A stretch of DNA of 60,033 nt, taken from assembly GCA_945878025.1 (NCBI GenBank), contig CAMDXM010000003.1, positions 1 through 60,033 of the forward strand. Reading direction: 5' to 3'. Below the pieces are notes generated by a model that was not told where the DNA came from, did no database searches, and worked only from the letters and a program-made list of their open reading frames with translations. Of the stretch, positions 27,668 through 37,865 are shown piece by piece. The first letter of the stretch is position 1; every line of letters begins with the position of its first letter. The stretch is from Pseudorhodoplanes sinuspersici (lineage in GTDB: Bacteria; Pseudomonadota; Alphaproteobacteria; Rhizobiales; Xanthobacteraceae). Both the position numbers and the translations under genes were made by a program.

Positions 27668-29206
27668 TCACGCCGCCGGCCGGACTTCGTCGGACGCGGC
27701 GCGGTAGGACAAGGCTTCGGCCAGATGAATGCGTCCCACATGCTCCGCGCCGTCGAGATCGGCGAGCGTGCGCGCCACCCGCAATACGCGGTGATAGCCG
27801 CGCGCGGACAGCCGCATGGCATCGGCGGCGTCCCTTAACAGCGACAATCCGGTCTTGTCCGGTTTCGCCACCTCTTCCAGCACCGGCCCCTGCGCCTGTG
27901 CGTTGGTGCGGATGCCGTCGAGACCCAACGCCGCATAACGTTCGGCCTGGATGTCGCGGGCGCGGGCGACGCGCGCCGCGATCTCGCGGCTTCCTTCCGA
28001 CGGCGGCGGCAGGATCAGATCGGCGGCGGTCACCGCCGGCACGTCGATATGCAGATCGATGCGGTCGAGCAGCGGCCCGGAAAGACGGCCCTGATAATCG
28101 GCGGCGCAGCGCGCATTCGATCCGCGCTTGCAAGCAAAGCCGGGATCGTTGGCGCGCCCGCAGCGGCACGGATTCATCGCGGCGACCAGCATGAAGCGCG
28201 CCGGATAGGTGACGCGATGGTTGGCGCGGGCAATCGATACTTCGCCGGACTCAAGCGGCTGGCGCAGCGAATCCAGAACCTGCGCGGCGAATTCCGGCAG
28301 CTCATCGAGAAAGAGCACGCCGTGATGCGAAAGCGAGATTTCGCCCGGCCGCGCGCGCAATCCGCCGCCGACCAATGCGGGCATGCTCGCGGAATGATGC
28401 GGCGAGCGGAACGGGCGGCGGCTCGTCAGCGCGCCGTCGGCGATTTCACCCGCGACCGACGCGATCATGGATATTTCCAGCAACTCCTGCGGCAGCAGCG
28501 GCGGTAGGATCGAGGGCAGGCGCGCGGCCAGCATGGATTTGCCGGCGCCCGGCGGTCCGCACATCAGGAGGTTATGTCCGCCGGCGGCCGCGACTTCGAG
28601 CGCGCGCTTGGCGCTTTCCTGTCCTTTGATGTCGGCGAGATCGAGCGGCACGCCGCCGACGTCGCGGATTTTCGGCTGCGGGCGCGATAGCACCTGCGTG
28701 CCGCGAAAATGATTGGCGAGTTGAATGAGCGACGACGCCGCGACGATTTCCATTTCGGGGCTCGCCCAGGCGGCTTCCGGACCGCACAGCGCAGGACAGA
28801 TCAATCCCTCGCTCCTGGCATTGGCGCCGATGGCCGCAGGCAGAACGCCCGCGACCGGCGCGATCGAACCGTCGAGGCCGAGTTCGCCCAGCACCGTGAA
28901 TCCGGCGAGCGCGTCATGCGGGATGGCGCCGATCGCGGCCATCAGGCCGAGCGCGATCGGAAGGTCGTAATGGCTTCCTTCCTTCGGCAGGTCGGCGGGC
29001 GCGAGATTGACGGTGATACGGCGGGCGGGAAGCGCGAGCCCGGAGGCGATGAGCGCAGCGCGCACACGCTCGCGTGCTTCGGAGACAGCCTTGTCTGCCA
29101 GCCCGACCACATGGAAGGCGGGCAAACCCGGCGCGACCTGTACCTGGACGTCGACGGCGCGGGCTTCGATGCCCTCGAACGCGACGGTCGATACGCGCTG
29201 GACCAT
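27668..29206 (-). CDS. YifB/ComM Mg-chelatase-like AAA+ ATPase
   Basis: A 512-residue ComM-family helicase-like ATPase; in naturally competent bacteria ComM drives branch migration of incoming DNA. The N-terminal Lon-S5-like fold region ([33 protein letters not shown]-like) precedes the AAA+ core with Walker A GPPGAGKS at 217-224. This is followed by FLDELPEF (Walker B) and the cysteine-containing insert [23 protein letters not shown]. The C-terminal Mg_chelatase_C domain is intact ([21 protein letters not shown]). No integrated element interrupts it, although comM is a known insertion target in other bacteria. Confidence 0.95.
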   Translation of the reverse strand: [512 protein letters not shown]

Positions 29207-29322
29207 GAACTGCCCCTGCCCTTCAGGAAAATCCTATCCGAAGCAATTAAGGCAAACAAGAACATTTGCAGAACAAAACGACTCAGCTAGTTTGGTCAAA
29301 ACACCACAGGGACCCGCCAAAC

Positions 29323-29496
29323 ATGATCGACCGCAAAACTCTCGAAGCCGAATTGCAGGAAGCCCGCAAAGCCCGTCTGGAGGCGCAGGCCGCCGGCGGC
29401 GACCTCGAAGACCTGATCGACGCCATGCGGCGTTCCGGGGCCAATTGGCGCGGGCTTGAGCTTTACGATCTGGAGCAGGCCGTATCGAGCCACTAG
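29323..29496 (+). CDS. 57-residue protein of unknown function
   Basis: A short ORF (MIDRKTLEAELQEARKARLEAQAAGGDLEDLIDAMRRSGANWRGLELYDLEQAVSSH). The track begins at 29266; I prefer the ATG at 29323. The N-terminal half is a charged amphipathic helix, possibly coiled-coil, followed by an acidic loop. It is transcribed divergently from yifB and its last four bases overlap the stop of the convergent amidase-like gene. Codon use is typical of the genome, which argues for a real gene. No family is recognised. Confidence 0.6.
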   Translation: MIDRKTLEAELQEARKARLEAQAAGGDLEDLIDAMRRSGANWRGLELYDLEQAVSSH

Positions 29497-30428
29497 CTCG
29501 CGGATTTCAGCTTCGCGCGCAGCCGCTCCAGACTGTCGGCGAACGCATTGAGGTCGAAATTCTGCGGATCGTCATGCTTGTCGTAGATGCCCTCATCTAT
29601 CACCGCGTGATAGCCCGGAATCAGCCAGAAGCCCGCGCGCACGCTTGCGACAACATAGACCAGCGCCAACGCATCGTATTGCGCGGGTGAAAAACCCGGA
29701 ACGGGCGCCTGGAAATCGTTGCGGCGCTTGTAGCCGGGCTGATGCTTGCGCGGCTGGATGAGTTCGTTGTGCAGGAACAGCCCGCGCAAGGCATGCACGA
29801 AATTGGTCGCGGTTTCGAATTTGGTCGCGCGCCAGGGTTTTCCGAAATCGTGCGGATACAGGATTTCGCCCGAGCGGTTGATGAAGGTATGCGCGCGCTC
29901 GATGTTGTTCGAACAGGCATAGCGCTGAAGGTTGTTGATATTGGCGTCGCCGTCGATGTCCTCCGGCCAGGCCTTCCCGCCGAAATTCGGCGATGAAGTG
30001 TCGTGAATGACAAAGTAGGTCGCGCCGCGCGCGATCGGATCGTTGTCGTGCGCGTGTGAGACCGGGCTTTCGAGCGACGGGCCGAACATGTCCTCCAGGC
30101 CGCGCTCGCGCAATAACAGCCGCAACGATTCCCGGCCGGGCATGTCTTTCGCGTTCCCGACATAGTCCGCAAAAGCGGGCGGAAGTTTCTCCAGGCGTTC
30201 GCCGAGATAGCCGCCATTGAGCACCGGCGTGAGCAGACAGCGCGCCTGTTCGAGCGCGTCGCCTGAAAAGCTCGACGTTTCGGGGTCGAAATTGCACGGC
30301 CCCATCGTCTTCAACGTGACCGGCGGGCGCTTCGGAAAGTGGCATTCGCCCGCGCTCCATGCGGCCGCGGGCGCGAATGAAACAGCGAATGCGAGGCAAT
30401 GGGCGCTGAGGCGGCGGCGAAATGTCAT
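29493..30428 (-). CDS. Secreted amidase-like protein of uncertain function
   Basis: An exported protein of about 311 residues with the signal peptide MTFRRRLSAHCLAFAVSFAPAAAWSAG (start at 30428; the track uses 30458). The central part has a pattern like N-acetylmuramoyl-L-alanine amidases of the AmiD type: YFVIHDTSSPNF (first ligand His), AHTFINRSGEILYPHDFGKPWRATKFE, FLHNELIQPRKH and, near the end, WLIPGYHAVIDEG. These could supply the zinc ligands, but spacing differs from the textbook family, so the assignment is tentative. It follows gshB by about 30 bp on the same strand. Confidence 0.65.
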   Translation of the reverse strand: MTFRRRLSAHCLAFAVSFAPAAAWSAGECHFPKRPPVTLKTMGPCNFDPETSSFSGDALEQARCLLTPVLNGGYLGERLEKLPPAFADYVGNAKDMPGRESLRLLLRERGLEDMFGPSLESPVSHAHDNDPIARGATYFVIHDTSSPNFGGKAWPEDIDGDANINNLQRYACSNNIERAHTFINRSGEILYPHDFGKPWRATKFETATNFVHALRGLFLHNELIQPRKHQPGYKRRNDFQAPVPGFSPAQYDALALVYVVASVRAGFWLIPGYHAVIDEGIYDKHDDPQNFDLNAFADSLERLRAKLKSAS

Positions 30429-30461
30429 GAAATGCGGAGCGGCGGACGGAGGCGGCATAAT

Positions 30462-31400
30462 CTACCGCTTGCTTTCGATTTTGTCCCAGATTATCGCGGC
30501 GATATCCGGCCCGCCAAGATTCTTGATCGCGCGCAGGCCCGTGGGGGAGGTGACGTTGATCTCGGTGAGCTTGCCGTCGATCACGTCGATACCGACGAAG
30601 ATCAGTCCGCGCTCGCGCAGAGCCGGTCCGAGCCGCCTGCAGATTTCCTTCTCGCTCGCGGTCAGTTCGGTCGCCTGCGCCGCGCCGCCACGCACCATGT
30701 TGGAGCGAAGATCGTCGGCGGCGGGAACGCGGTTGACCGCGCCGGCAAACTCCCCATCGACGAGGATGATGCGCTTGTCGCCGTGCTTCACCTCGGGGAG
30801 GAATTTCTGCACCATCCATTGCTCGCGGAACGTCACGGAGAACAGGTCGTAGAGCGAGCCGAAATTCAGATCCTCTTTCGTCAGCCTGAACACGGCCGCG
30901 CCGCCATTGCCGTAAAGCGGCTTCATGACGATGTCGCCGTGCTCCTCGCGAAACAATTTGATTTCGGCGAGATCGCGCGTGACCAACGTGGGCGGCATCA
31001 GGTCGGAAAATTCCAGCACGAAAATCTTTTCCGGCGCGTTGCGCACATGCGCGGGGTCGTTGACGACCAGCGTTTTCGGATGGATGCGCTCCAGCAGGTG
31101 TGTGGTCGTGATGTAGGCGAGATCGAAAGGCGGGTCCTGCCGCAGCAGGATGACGTCGAAAGCGGTCAATTCGGTTCGCTTGGCTTCCCCCAATGTGAAA
31201 TGGCTGCCGGCCTGGTCGCGCACTTCGAGCGGCTGCACCGCGGCGAATACCCGGTCGCCGCGCTGAGCCAGCCTGTCGGGCGTGTAATAGGACAGCCGGT
31301 GGCCTCGTTTTTGCGCCTCCAGCAGCAAGGCGAAGGTCGAATCGCCGCGGATATTGATCCGCTCGATCGGGTCCATTTGTACGGCGACATTCAACGGCAT
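30462..31400 (-). CDS. gshB: GshB, glutathione synthase
   Basis: The ATP-grasp ligase that joins glycine to gamma-glutamylcysteine. At 312 residues it matches prokaryotic GshB. It starts [34 protein letters not shown], which is the family N-terminus. ATP-grasp features include [18 protein letters not shown] and [47 protein letters not shown] carries the metal-binding EINVTSP motif. In many alphaproteobacteria gshB follows yraN; here a chemoreceptor gene lies between them on the opposite strand. Confidence 0.97.
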   Translation of the reverse strand: MPLNVAVQMDPIERINIRGDSTFALLLEAQKRGHRLSYYTPDRLAQRGDRVFAAVQPLEVRDQAGSHFTLGEAKRTELTAFDVILLRQDPPFDLAYITTTHLLERIHPKTLVVNDPAHVRNAPEKIFVLEFSDLMPPTLVTRDLAEIKLFREEHGDIVMKPLYGNGGAAVFRLTKEDLNFGSLYDLFSVTFREQWMVQKFLPEVKHGDKRIILVDGEFAGAVNRVPAADDLRSNMVRGGAAQATELTASEKEICRRLGPALRERGLIFVGIDVIDGKLTEINVTSPTGLRAIKNLGGPDIAAIIWDKIESKR

Positions 31401-31544
31401 GACGGTTCTTCAATTCCTGCGGGGCGGGTTTGCGGGCACTGAGCGTAAATCTTCGATCCGACAACCTATAGTTAACAATTTACCTCCAAGTTCCGTAAAA
31501 CGCCCGATCGGGAAGGGCATCAAGAGCTATGTGGAGATCATTAG

Positions 31545-33224
31545 GTGACTTTCCCCAGACTTTCGATTGCGGGCAAGCTTTACGCAATTTTCGGGCTGCT
31601 CGCGAGCGCCACGGTGGGGCTCGCGCTTGTCGGCGTCGTCAATTCGCGCCAGCAGGCAGCCATCACGCATGAATTCGAGTCGGCGTTTCTCGGCAGCATG
31701 AATGTCGAGCGCGTGAATGCGCTGATCTACGCGGTGGTGATGGAATCGCGCGGAATCTACATGTCGCCGGATATCCCGACCGCGAAGAAATACGGCGACG
31801 GTCTGCTCAAATTCAACGCGCGCATCGGCGATATTGTCAAGGAATGGCAGCAGCGCGTCGGCCCCGAGGATATTGCGCAATTCCGCGAATTCGCAAAGCG
31901 CATCGCGCAATTCCAGGAATTCCGCCGCGAACTCGTCAAGCGCGGCACGGAAATCAGCCCGGCAGCCGGGCGCGAATGGGGCGACAACGACGCCAATCGC
32001 AATGTGCGCATGGCGCTCAACAAGGATCTCGATGCGCTGGCGCAGCTTTACGCCAACCGCTCCAAGCAGCTTTATGCGCAAATGGAGCGGGGCATCACCA
32101 GCACCGCCTATTGGATGACGATCCTCGGCGTATTCGCAGTGATGCTCGCGGGCATCGGCGCGCTTGTCATCTGGCGCGGCTGCATCAAGCCGCTGGCGGA
32201 TATCACCCATGTCACCACGGAAGTGGCCGGCGGCCACGACGTCGAAATTCCGCATCGCGGCCGCAAGGATGAAATCGGCGCGCTGGCGGGATCGATCGCC
32301 GTTTTTCAGAAGGCGATGCTGGCGAATGGAGAGCTCAACAAGACCGTGAGCCGCGACGCGCAAGCGCGCGCCAAGCGCCAGGAAATCGTGGGACAGGAAA
32401 TCTCGCAATTCAGCGCCGACGTCGAATCGAGCCTGTCCGAATTGCTCGCCTTGTCTGGAAATGTGCGTCAGGGCTCGCAGCACATTGCCGAGGGCGTCTC
32501 CACGACCTCCGATCTGACCGCGCGCGCGGCGACCGCCTCCTCGGAAGCCTCCGCCAATGTGAGCGACATCGCCTCGGCGGCGGAAGAATTGACGGCATCG
32601 GTGCAGGAAATCGAACGGCAGGTCTCGCAATCCAACGACATCGCCATGAAGGCGGTCGAGGAAGCGGCGCAAACGAACACGACCGTGAAGGAATTGAATG
32701 AGGCCGCCGGCCGCATCGGCGACGTGGTCAAGCTCATCAACGACATCGCGGCGCAGACCAACCTGCTCGCGCTCAACGCCACGATCGAGGCGGCGCGCGC
32801 GGGCGAGGCCGGCCGCGGCTTCGCCGTGGTCGCCGGCGAAGTGAAGGCGCTGGCCGGGCAAACCGCGAAGGCAACCGACGAGATCACCTCGCAGATCGCC
32901 GCCATGCAATCGGCGACCGAACGTTCGATCGAGGCGACCAGCGCGATCGAGCGCACGATCCGCGAGATCGGCGACATCAGCGGCGCCATCGCCGCGGCCG
33001 TGACCCAGCAGGGCGCGGCGACCCAGGAAATCGCGCGCAGCGTCGAGATCGCGTCGAAGCGAACGTCGGAAGCGGCCGAGCAGGTCGGCGGCGTCAACCA
33101 GATCGCGGAGACGACCAGCCGCCACGCCACCACGGCGCGCGGCGTGGCCGACAATCTCGGCGTTGTGGCGTCGCGGATTCGCGAACAGGTCGATCAATTT
33201 TTCCAGCGGCTGAACGCGGCCTGA
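31545..33224 (+). CDS. Methyl-accepting chemotaxis protein
   Basis: A 559-residue transmembrane chemoreceptor starting with GTG (GGAG eight bases before). Helix 1 spans about residues 8-28 and helix 2 about 188-212 ([22 protein letters not shown]), leaving a periplasmic sensor of about 155 residues. A HAMP domain follows ([26 protein letters not shown]). The long signalling helix then holds the conserved hairpin tip [36 protein letters not shown]. There is no C-terminal CheR-tether pentapeptide. The ligand is unknown, and no che genes occur in this window. Confidence 0.94.
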   Translation: MTFPRLSIAGKLYAIFGLLASATVGLALVGVVNSRQQAAITHEFESAFLGSMNVERVNALIYAVVMESRGIYMSPDIPTAKKYGDGLLKFNARIGDIVKEWQQRVGPEDIAQFREFAKRIAQFQEFRRELVKRGTEISPAAGREWGDNDANRNVRMALNKDLDALAQLYANRSKQLYAQMERGITSTAYWMTILGVFAVMLAGIGALVIWRGCIKPLADITHVTTEVAGGHDVEIPHRGRKDEIGALAGSIAVFQKAMLANGELNKTVSRDAQARAKRQEIVGQEISQFSADVESSLSELLALSGNVRQGSQHIAEGVSTTSDLTARAATASSEASANVSDIASAAEELTASVQEIERQVSQSNDIAMKAVEEAAQTNTTVKELNEAAGRIGDVVKLINDIAAQTNLLALNATIEAARAGEAGRGFAVVAGEVKALAGQTAKATDEITSQIAAMQSATERSIEATSAIERTIREIGDISGAIAAAVTQQGAATQEIARSVEIASKRTSEAAEQVGGVNQIAETTSRHATTARGVADNLGVVASRIREQVDQFFQRLNAA

Positions 33225-33227
33225 GAT

Positions 33228-33653
33228 TCAGCTTTCCGCTTCGAACGCGGCCTCGATGTGACGCGGCCAGCGCCGTGGCGCGACCAGGATCGCGTCGAAC
33301 CGCATGTCGCATTGCGCGTCGCCGTCATGATCCGCGAGCCAGATCGCGGCCGCGGCCGCGATGCGCCGCTGCTGCCGGGGCGTGACCGAATAGGCGGCGT
33401 CGTCGAACGATGCGCGCGCTTTCACCTCGACAAAGATCAGAAGATTGCCGCGTCGCGCCACGATGTCGATCTCGCCGGCGGCGCTGCGCCAGCGCCGCGC
33501 GACAATGCGATATCCCTTGGCAAGTAGATATGCCGCGGCGCGTGTTTCGGCCGATAGACCGAGCAGGAACGCGGCCTGCCGCTTCGGTTCCGCGCGGCGC
33601 GGCGTGACAATTCGCGGATTTCTGCCAGCCAAATCTTTTTTCTTTCGTGACAA
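33228..33653 (-). CDS. yraN: YraN / UPF0102 endonuclease-like protein
   Basis: A 141-residue UPF0102 protein with a restriction-endonuclease-like fold. The catalytic-type sequence is [22 protein letters not shown], with the D and the E-x-K residues all present, followed by [17 protein letters not shown]-like residues. Family members are common beside rsmI, as here (1 bp away). A role in DNA transactions is suspected but not established. Confidence 0.92.
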   Translation of the reverse strand: MSRKKKDLAGRNPRIVTPRRAEPKRQAAFLLGLSAETRAAAYLLAKGYRIVARRWRSAAGEIDIVARRGNLLIFVEVKARASFDDAAYSVTPRQQRRIAAAAAIWLADHDGDAQCDMRFDAILVAPRRWPRHIEAAFEAES

Positions 33654-33654
33654 A

Positions 33655-34560
33655 TCACTTCTCTTTGGCGAGCGCCAGTGCGCGCTGATACACCTCGCGC
33701 CGCGGCACGCCGGTGGATTGCGCGATCTCGCTGACGGCGTCCTTCAGCGACAATCTCGCCAATGAATTGCGAATGATCTCGTCGAGCTGGTCCGGATCGG
33801 GCGGCGCTTCGCTTTCGTCGGGCGGCGCGATGACGATGACGATCTCGCCGCGCGTTTCCAGTCCCTGCGCATAATCACGCGCCAGCGCCGGGAGCGTATC
33901 CCGGCGCACCTCCTCATGCAGCTTGGTCAATTCCCGGCAGACAGCGGCAGGCCGGTCGCCGAGGCCGGACGCGAGCGCGGACAAGGCGTCGGCAAGCCGG
34001 GGCCCGCTCTCGAACAGCACGAGCGTCGCGGGGATGCGCGCAAGCTCCCCGATCCGCGCGGCGCGTTGCGAAGCCTTCGCCGGCAGGAATCCCTCAAAAA
34101 AGAAACGGTCGGTCGGCAATCCCGCATTGGTGAGCGCGGCGAGCAAGGCGGACGGTCCCGGCAGAGAGGTGACCGCGTGACCGGCCTCGTGCGCCGCGCG
34201 CACGAGCTTGTAGCCGGGATCGGAAATCATCGGCGTACCGGCATCCGAAACGAGCGCCACGGCTTCCCCCGCCGCGATCCGCGCCAGCAATTTCGGGCGC
34301 ACGCTCGCCGCATTGTGTTCGTGATAGGGCGTCAGCGATGTTGCGATGCCATAATGGTCCAGCAGCTTTCGCGTGACGCGCGTGTCCTCGCATGCAATGA
34401 CATCGGCGCCCGCGAGCGTCTCCAGCGCGCGGATCGTGATGTCGCGCAGATTTCCGATCGGCGTTGAGACGAGATAGAGGCCCGGACTTTGCTGCGGCGT
34501 CTGAAGCTCTTGCCCCGCGATGAAGAAACGCCGAGGTTCCTTCGTCATGTTAAGGCCCAT
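33655..34560 (-). CDS. rsmI: RsmI, 16S rRNA (cytidine-1402-2'-O)-methyltransferase
   Basis: A tetrapyrrole-methylase-fold enzyme of 301 residues that methylates C1402 of 16S rRNA. Motifs in order are [68 protein letters not shown]-type and [18 protein letters not shown]. All are hallmark RsmI sequences. It is divergent from the LpoA-like lipoprotein gene, which is the usual alphaproteobacterial arrangement. Confidence 0.96.
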   Translation of the reverse strand: MGLNMTKEPRRFFIAGQELQTPQQSPGLYLVSTPIGNLRDITIRALETLAGADVIACEDTRVTRKLLDHYGIATSLTPYHEHNAASVRPKLLARIAAGEAVALVSDAGTPMISDPGYKLVRAAHEAGHAVTSLPGPSALLAALTNAGLPTDRFFFEGFLPAKASQRAARIGELARIPATLVLFESGPRLADALSALASGLGDRPAAVCRELTKLHEEVRRDTLPALARDYAQGLETRGEIVIVIAPPDESEAPPDPDQLDEIIRNSLARLSLKDAVSEIAQSTGVPRREVYQRALALAKEK

Positions 34561-34600
34561 TTTGCGATGCTTCTGCCTTGGTTAACCATTCGCCGACAAT

Positions 34601-35881
34601 ATGTCAGATTGCAATCCTGGACTTTCCGCCTGTATGGCGCGGGGTCGCTTTAGGAAACTGGCTGTGTTCCGGACTTCGCGTGCTTTGGACTTTATCGCGA
34701 TTGCGCCTGCGAAGGCAGTGCGCGCCGGCTTTATCGCCGGGATGCTCGCCATATTGTCCGGCTGCGCGGGACAGGGGCAGGGTCCCGGTCCGGGCGCGAG
34801 CGGCCAATTGGCGGGACCCGCCCCGCAAGGCACGGCGATCGGGACCGGACAGATCAAGGTCGGTCTCATCCTGCCGCTGTCGGCTCCCGGCAATGCCGGC
34901 CTCGTCGCGCAATCGATGAAGAATTCCGCCGAACTCGCGATCGCCGAATTTAACACGCCGAATATCCAGCTCCTGGTCAAGGACGACGGCGGCACCTCGC
35001 TCGGCGCGCAGCAGGCGGCGCAGCAGGCGCTCGACGAAGGCGCCGAGATCATTCTCGGGCCGCTCTTCGCGCAATCGGTGCAGGCGGCCGGACAGGTCGC
35101 GCGCACGCGCGGCGTTCCGTTGATCGCGTTCTCGACCGATACCAGCGCCGCGGCGCGCGGCGTGAACCTGCTCAGCTTCCTGCCCGAATCCGATGTCAAC
35201 CGCATCATCAACTACGCGTTCGCCAACGGCAAAAGGTCCTTCGCCGCTTTGGTGCAGGACAATGCCTATGGTTCGGTGGTCGAGGCGGCGTTCAAGGAAG
35301 CGGTGGCCCGCCGCGGCGGTCGCGTTGTCGCGATCGAGCGTTATGAATTCGACCAGATCAAGATGCAGACTCCGGTCAAGACGATCGCGCAGGCGGCAAA
35401 CCAGGTCGATGCGATCCTGATCGCGGACGGTCCCGACGCCGCTCCGCTGGTCGCGCAGCAGCTGATCGCGAACGGCGTCAACACCAAGAAAGTGCAGTTC
35501 CTCGGCACCGGATTGTGGGACGACCAGCGCGTCTTTGCCGATACGGCATTGAGTGGCGGCTGGTTTCCGGCGCCGGATGCGGCCGGTTTTGCGAATTTCT
35601 CGAACCGCTATCGACAGAAATACGGACAGGATCCGGTCCGCACCGCGACCTTGTCCTATGACGCGACGGCTCTGGTCGCGGCGCTGGTGAAGACGCAAGG
35701 CGGGCAACGGTTTTCGCCCGAGGTGCTCACGAGCGGTTCCGGCTTCGCCGGGATCGATGGCGTCTTTCGCTTTCGCCAGGATGGGACCAACGAACGCGGG
35801 CTCGCCGTGTTTCGCGTCACGCCGTCGGGCGGGCAGGTCATCTCTCCGGCGCCGAGATCGTTCGGCGCCTCGGGCACGTAG
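34601..35881 (+). CDS. LpoA-like penicillin-binding protein activator lipoprotein
   Basis: A lipoprotein of up to 426 residues with a lipobox LSGC (Cys55 counted from the track start; an ATG at 34634 gives Cys44). After a Gly/Pro/Gln spacer comes a periplasmic-binding-protein type 1 fold: IKVGLILPLSAPGNAGLVAQSMKNSAELAIAEF, GTSLGAQQAAQQALDEGAEIILGPLFAQSV, VPLIAFSTDTSAAARGVNLL. Its family is annotated as a penicillin-binding protein activator; in Escherichia coli LpoA stimulates PBP1A. The N-terminal TPR domain of E. coli LpoA is absent. It is divergent from rsmI. Confidence 0.87.
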   Translation: MSDCNPGLSACMARGRFRKLAVFRTSRALDFIAIAPAKAVRAGFIAGMLAILSGCAGQGQGPGPGASGQLAGPAPQGTAIGTGQIKVGLILPLSAPGNAGLVAQSMKNSAELAIAEFNTPNIQLLVKDDGGTSLGAQQAAQQALDEGAEIILGPLFAQSVQAAGQVARTRGVPLIAFSTDTSAAARGVNLLSFLPESDVNRIINYAFANGKRSFAALVQDNAYGSVVEAAFKEAVARRGGRVVAIERYEFDQIKMQTPVKTIAQAANQVDAILIADGPDAAPLVAQQLIANGVNTKKVQFLGTGLWDDQRVFADTALSGGWFPAPDAAGFANFSNRYRQKYGQDPVRTATLSYDATALVAALVKTQGGQRFSPEVLTSGSGFAGIDGVFRFRQDGTNERGLAVFRVTPSGGQVISPAPRSFGASGT

Positions 35882-35922
35882 AGTGAGCGCTTGGAACGAA
35901 GCACCAGAGCCGGTTTATCACC

Positions 35923-36025
35923 GTCACCCTGAGGTGCGAGGCGACGAAGTCGCCGAGCCTCGAAGGGCGACGGCCGCTCATCCTTCGAGGCTTGCTCGCT
36001 GCGCTCGCTCGCACCTCAGGATGAC
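35923..36025. repeat. Palindromic repeat (GTCACCCTGAGGT family), copy 1
   Basis: A 103-bp element with outer arms GTCACCCTGAGGTGCGAG / CTCGCACCTCAGGATGAC. Inside are hairpins GGCGACGAAGTCGCC and GCCTCGAAGG...CCTTCGAGGC, plus a GCTCGCTGCGCTCGC core. The whole can fold into a branched structure. It sits between the convergent LpoA-like gene and hemW and may serve as a two-way terminator. A second copy is at 57598, and a minimal one at 59981. Confidence 0.85.
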
Positions 36026-36079
36026 GGATTGAGAGTGCGAACGCGCATCACTCCGCAGCAATCATGTTGCAATTTTTTT

Positions 36080-37234
36080 TCAGGCCGCGAGATCGGCCAC
36101 CACAGCGTCGAGCACAGGGAAACAGGCCTGTGTCACCCGCAGATGGCCCTGTGCCGTGATTTCGACCGCGCCCTCCGAATGCAGGATCGCGACGCGTTTC
36201 GGATCGAGCTCGCGCCCGGATAATTCCTGATAGCGCGCCGGGTCGATCCCTTCCGCAAGCCGCAATCCCATCAGCAGATACTCGTCCGCGCGTTCTTCGC
36301 GCGTCAGCGGCTCGTCGACGACGAGCCCGTGGCCGAGCGATTCGACCCGCATCAGCCAGGTCTCCGGACGCTTCTCGGTCGCGGTCGCCATGCGGCCGTT
36401 ACCGATATTGAGGCGGCCATGCGCGCCGGGCCCGATGCCGGCATATTCCGCGCCGCGCCAATAGACGAGATTGTGCCGGCATTCCGCGCCCGGCCGCGCG
36501 TGATTTGAAATCTCGTAAGCCGGCAATCCGGCCTTCGCGCAGGTTTCAATGGTCAGATCATATAGCGTCCGCGCCGCATCGCTGTCCGGAATCGTGAGCT
36601 TGCCGGCCGATTGCAGCGCGTGGAACGCCGTCTCCGGCTCGATGGTCAATTGATAAAGCGAAAGATGCTCGGCGGCTTGCGCGATCGCCATTTTAAGTTC
36701 GGCTTCCCACGCGTCCGGCGCCTGACCGGGGCGGGCATAAATCAGATCGAAGGAATAACGCTCGAACACCGAGCGCGCCACGGCCACGGCGGCAAGCGCT
36801 TCCTGCGCGGAATGCATGCGGCCCAGTTCTTTCAGCACGCGATCGTCGAGCGATTGCACGCCAAGCGACACGCGGTTGACGCCGGCCGCGCGGTAGCCGC
36901 GGAAGCGCTCTGCCTCGACGCTGGTCGGATTGGCTTCGAGCGTGATCTCGACGTCGGGCGCCACCGTCCAGTGTTTGGCGACCGCATCGAGAATCGCAGA
37001 GACGGTCGAAGGCTGCATCAGCGACGGTGTGCCACCACCGAAGAACATCGTGGTGACGGTGCGGCCTGGAATGCGTCCGGCGGTCGCCGCGATCTCTGCT
37101 TCGAAGGCGCGCACGTATCGCGCTTCATCGATTGCCGCGTGCCGCACATGGCTGTTGAAGTCGCAATAGGGGCATTTCGACAGGCAGAACGGCCAGTGCA
37201 GATAGACCCCGAAAGCGTCTTTCTCAGCGGACAA
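36080..37234 (-). CDS. hemW: HemW-family radical SAM protein
   Basis: A 384-residue radical SAM enzyme of the HemW family, once annotated as oxygen-independent coproporphyrinogen III oxidase but now regarded as a haem chaperone. The CxxxCxxC motif is CLSKCPYC at 17-24. The usual [46 protein letters not shown] and [12 protein letters not shown] motifs follow. Its start overlaps the end of rdgB by 11 bp, so rph-rdgB-hemW probably form one operon. Confidence 0.95.
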   Translation of the reverse strand: MSAEKDAFGVYLHWPFCLSKCPYCDFNSHVRHAAIDEARYVRAFEAEIAATAGRIPGRTVTTMFFGGGTPSLMQPSTVSAILDAVAKHWTVAPDVEITLEANPTSVEAERFRGYRAAGVNRVSLGVQSLDDRVLKELGRMHSAQEALAAVAVARSVFERYSFDLIYARPGQAPDAWEAELKMAIAQAAEHLSLYQLTIEPETAFHALQSAGKLTIPDSDAARTLYDLTIETCAKAGLPAYEISNHARPGAECRHNLVYWRGAEYAGIGPGAHGRLNIGNGRMATATEKRPETWLMRVESLGHGLVVDEPLTREERADEYLLMGLRLAEGIDPARYQELSGRELDPKRVAILHSEGAVEITAQGHLRVTQACFPVLDAVVADLAA

Positions 37235-37865
37235 GGCAGGCCTCCGCGAGGTTCAGGAAGGCGCGGGCGCGATGCGAGAGGCCTTGTCCGCGCGGCGGCA
37301 ATCCATGTTTTTCGTCGGGAGACATTTCTCCGAATGTGCGGTCATGGCCGTCGGGCAGGAACATCGGATCGTAACCGAACCCTTTTTCGCCGCGCGGCGG
37401 CCAGACCAGTGTGCCGTCGACGCGCGCTTCGAATTCCTCCACATGTCCGTCCGGCCAGGACACGCACAAAGCCGAGACGAAATGCGCCGAGCGCAGCGCA
37501 GGCGTTGTCGCGCCATGATCGCGCAGCATGGAATCGATCGTTTCCATCGCGCGGCTGAAATTCTTGTCGGGCCCCGCCCAGCGCGCCGAATGAATACCCG
37601 GCGCGCCGCCGAGCGCATCGACCACGAGGCCGGAATCGTCCGCGAAGGCGGGAAGCCCAGATGCCCTGGCGGCGGCATCGGACTTGATGCACGCATTCGC
37701 GGCGAAGCTCGCGCCGGTCTCGTCCGGTTCGCTCAACCCGAGTTCTCCCGCCGACACCGCTTCGACGCCGTAGATCGAGAGCAATTCGCTCATCTCGCGC
37801 AACTTGCCTGGGTTATGCGTCGCGATCACGATCTTGCCCGAGATTGTCCTGTGTGCGCCGCTCAC
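37224..37865 (-). CDS. rdgB: RdgB, dITP/XTP pyrophosphatase
   Basis: House-cleaning nucleotide pyrophosphatase that removes non-canonical purine NTPs. The track extends the frame to 38159 through rph. The real start is the GTG at 37865, whose GTGA overlaps the rph TGA, giving 213 residues beginning [25 protein letters not shown]. The motifs [48 protein letters not shown] and [25 protein letters not shown] are all characteristic. Confidence 0.96.
   Translation of the reverse strand: MSGAHRTISGKIVIATHNPGKLREMSELLSIYGVEAVSAGELGLSEPDETGASFAANACIKSDAAARASGLPAFADDSGLVVDALGGAPGIHSARWAGPDKNFSRAMETIDSMLRDHGATTPALRSAHFVSALCVSWPDGHVEEFEARVDGTLVWPPRGEKGFGYDPMFLPDGHDRTFGEMSPDEKHGLPPRGQGLSHRARAFLNLAEACLVR

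Noticed and set aside
27668-29206. Mobile element inserted in the yifB/comM-type gene
   Set aside because: The gene is intact with all domains; there is no fragment or repeat at either end.
29593-31464. 623-residue minus-strand ORF
   Set aside because: Arg/Ala-rich shadow across the amidase-like protein and gshB, both of which have convincing protein signatures in another frame.
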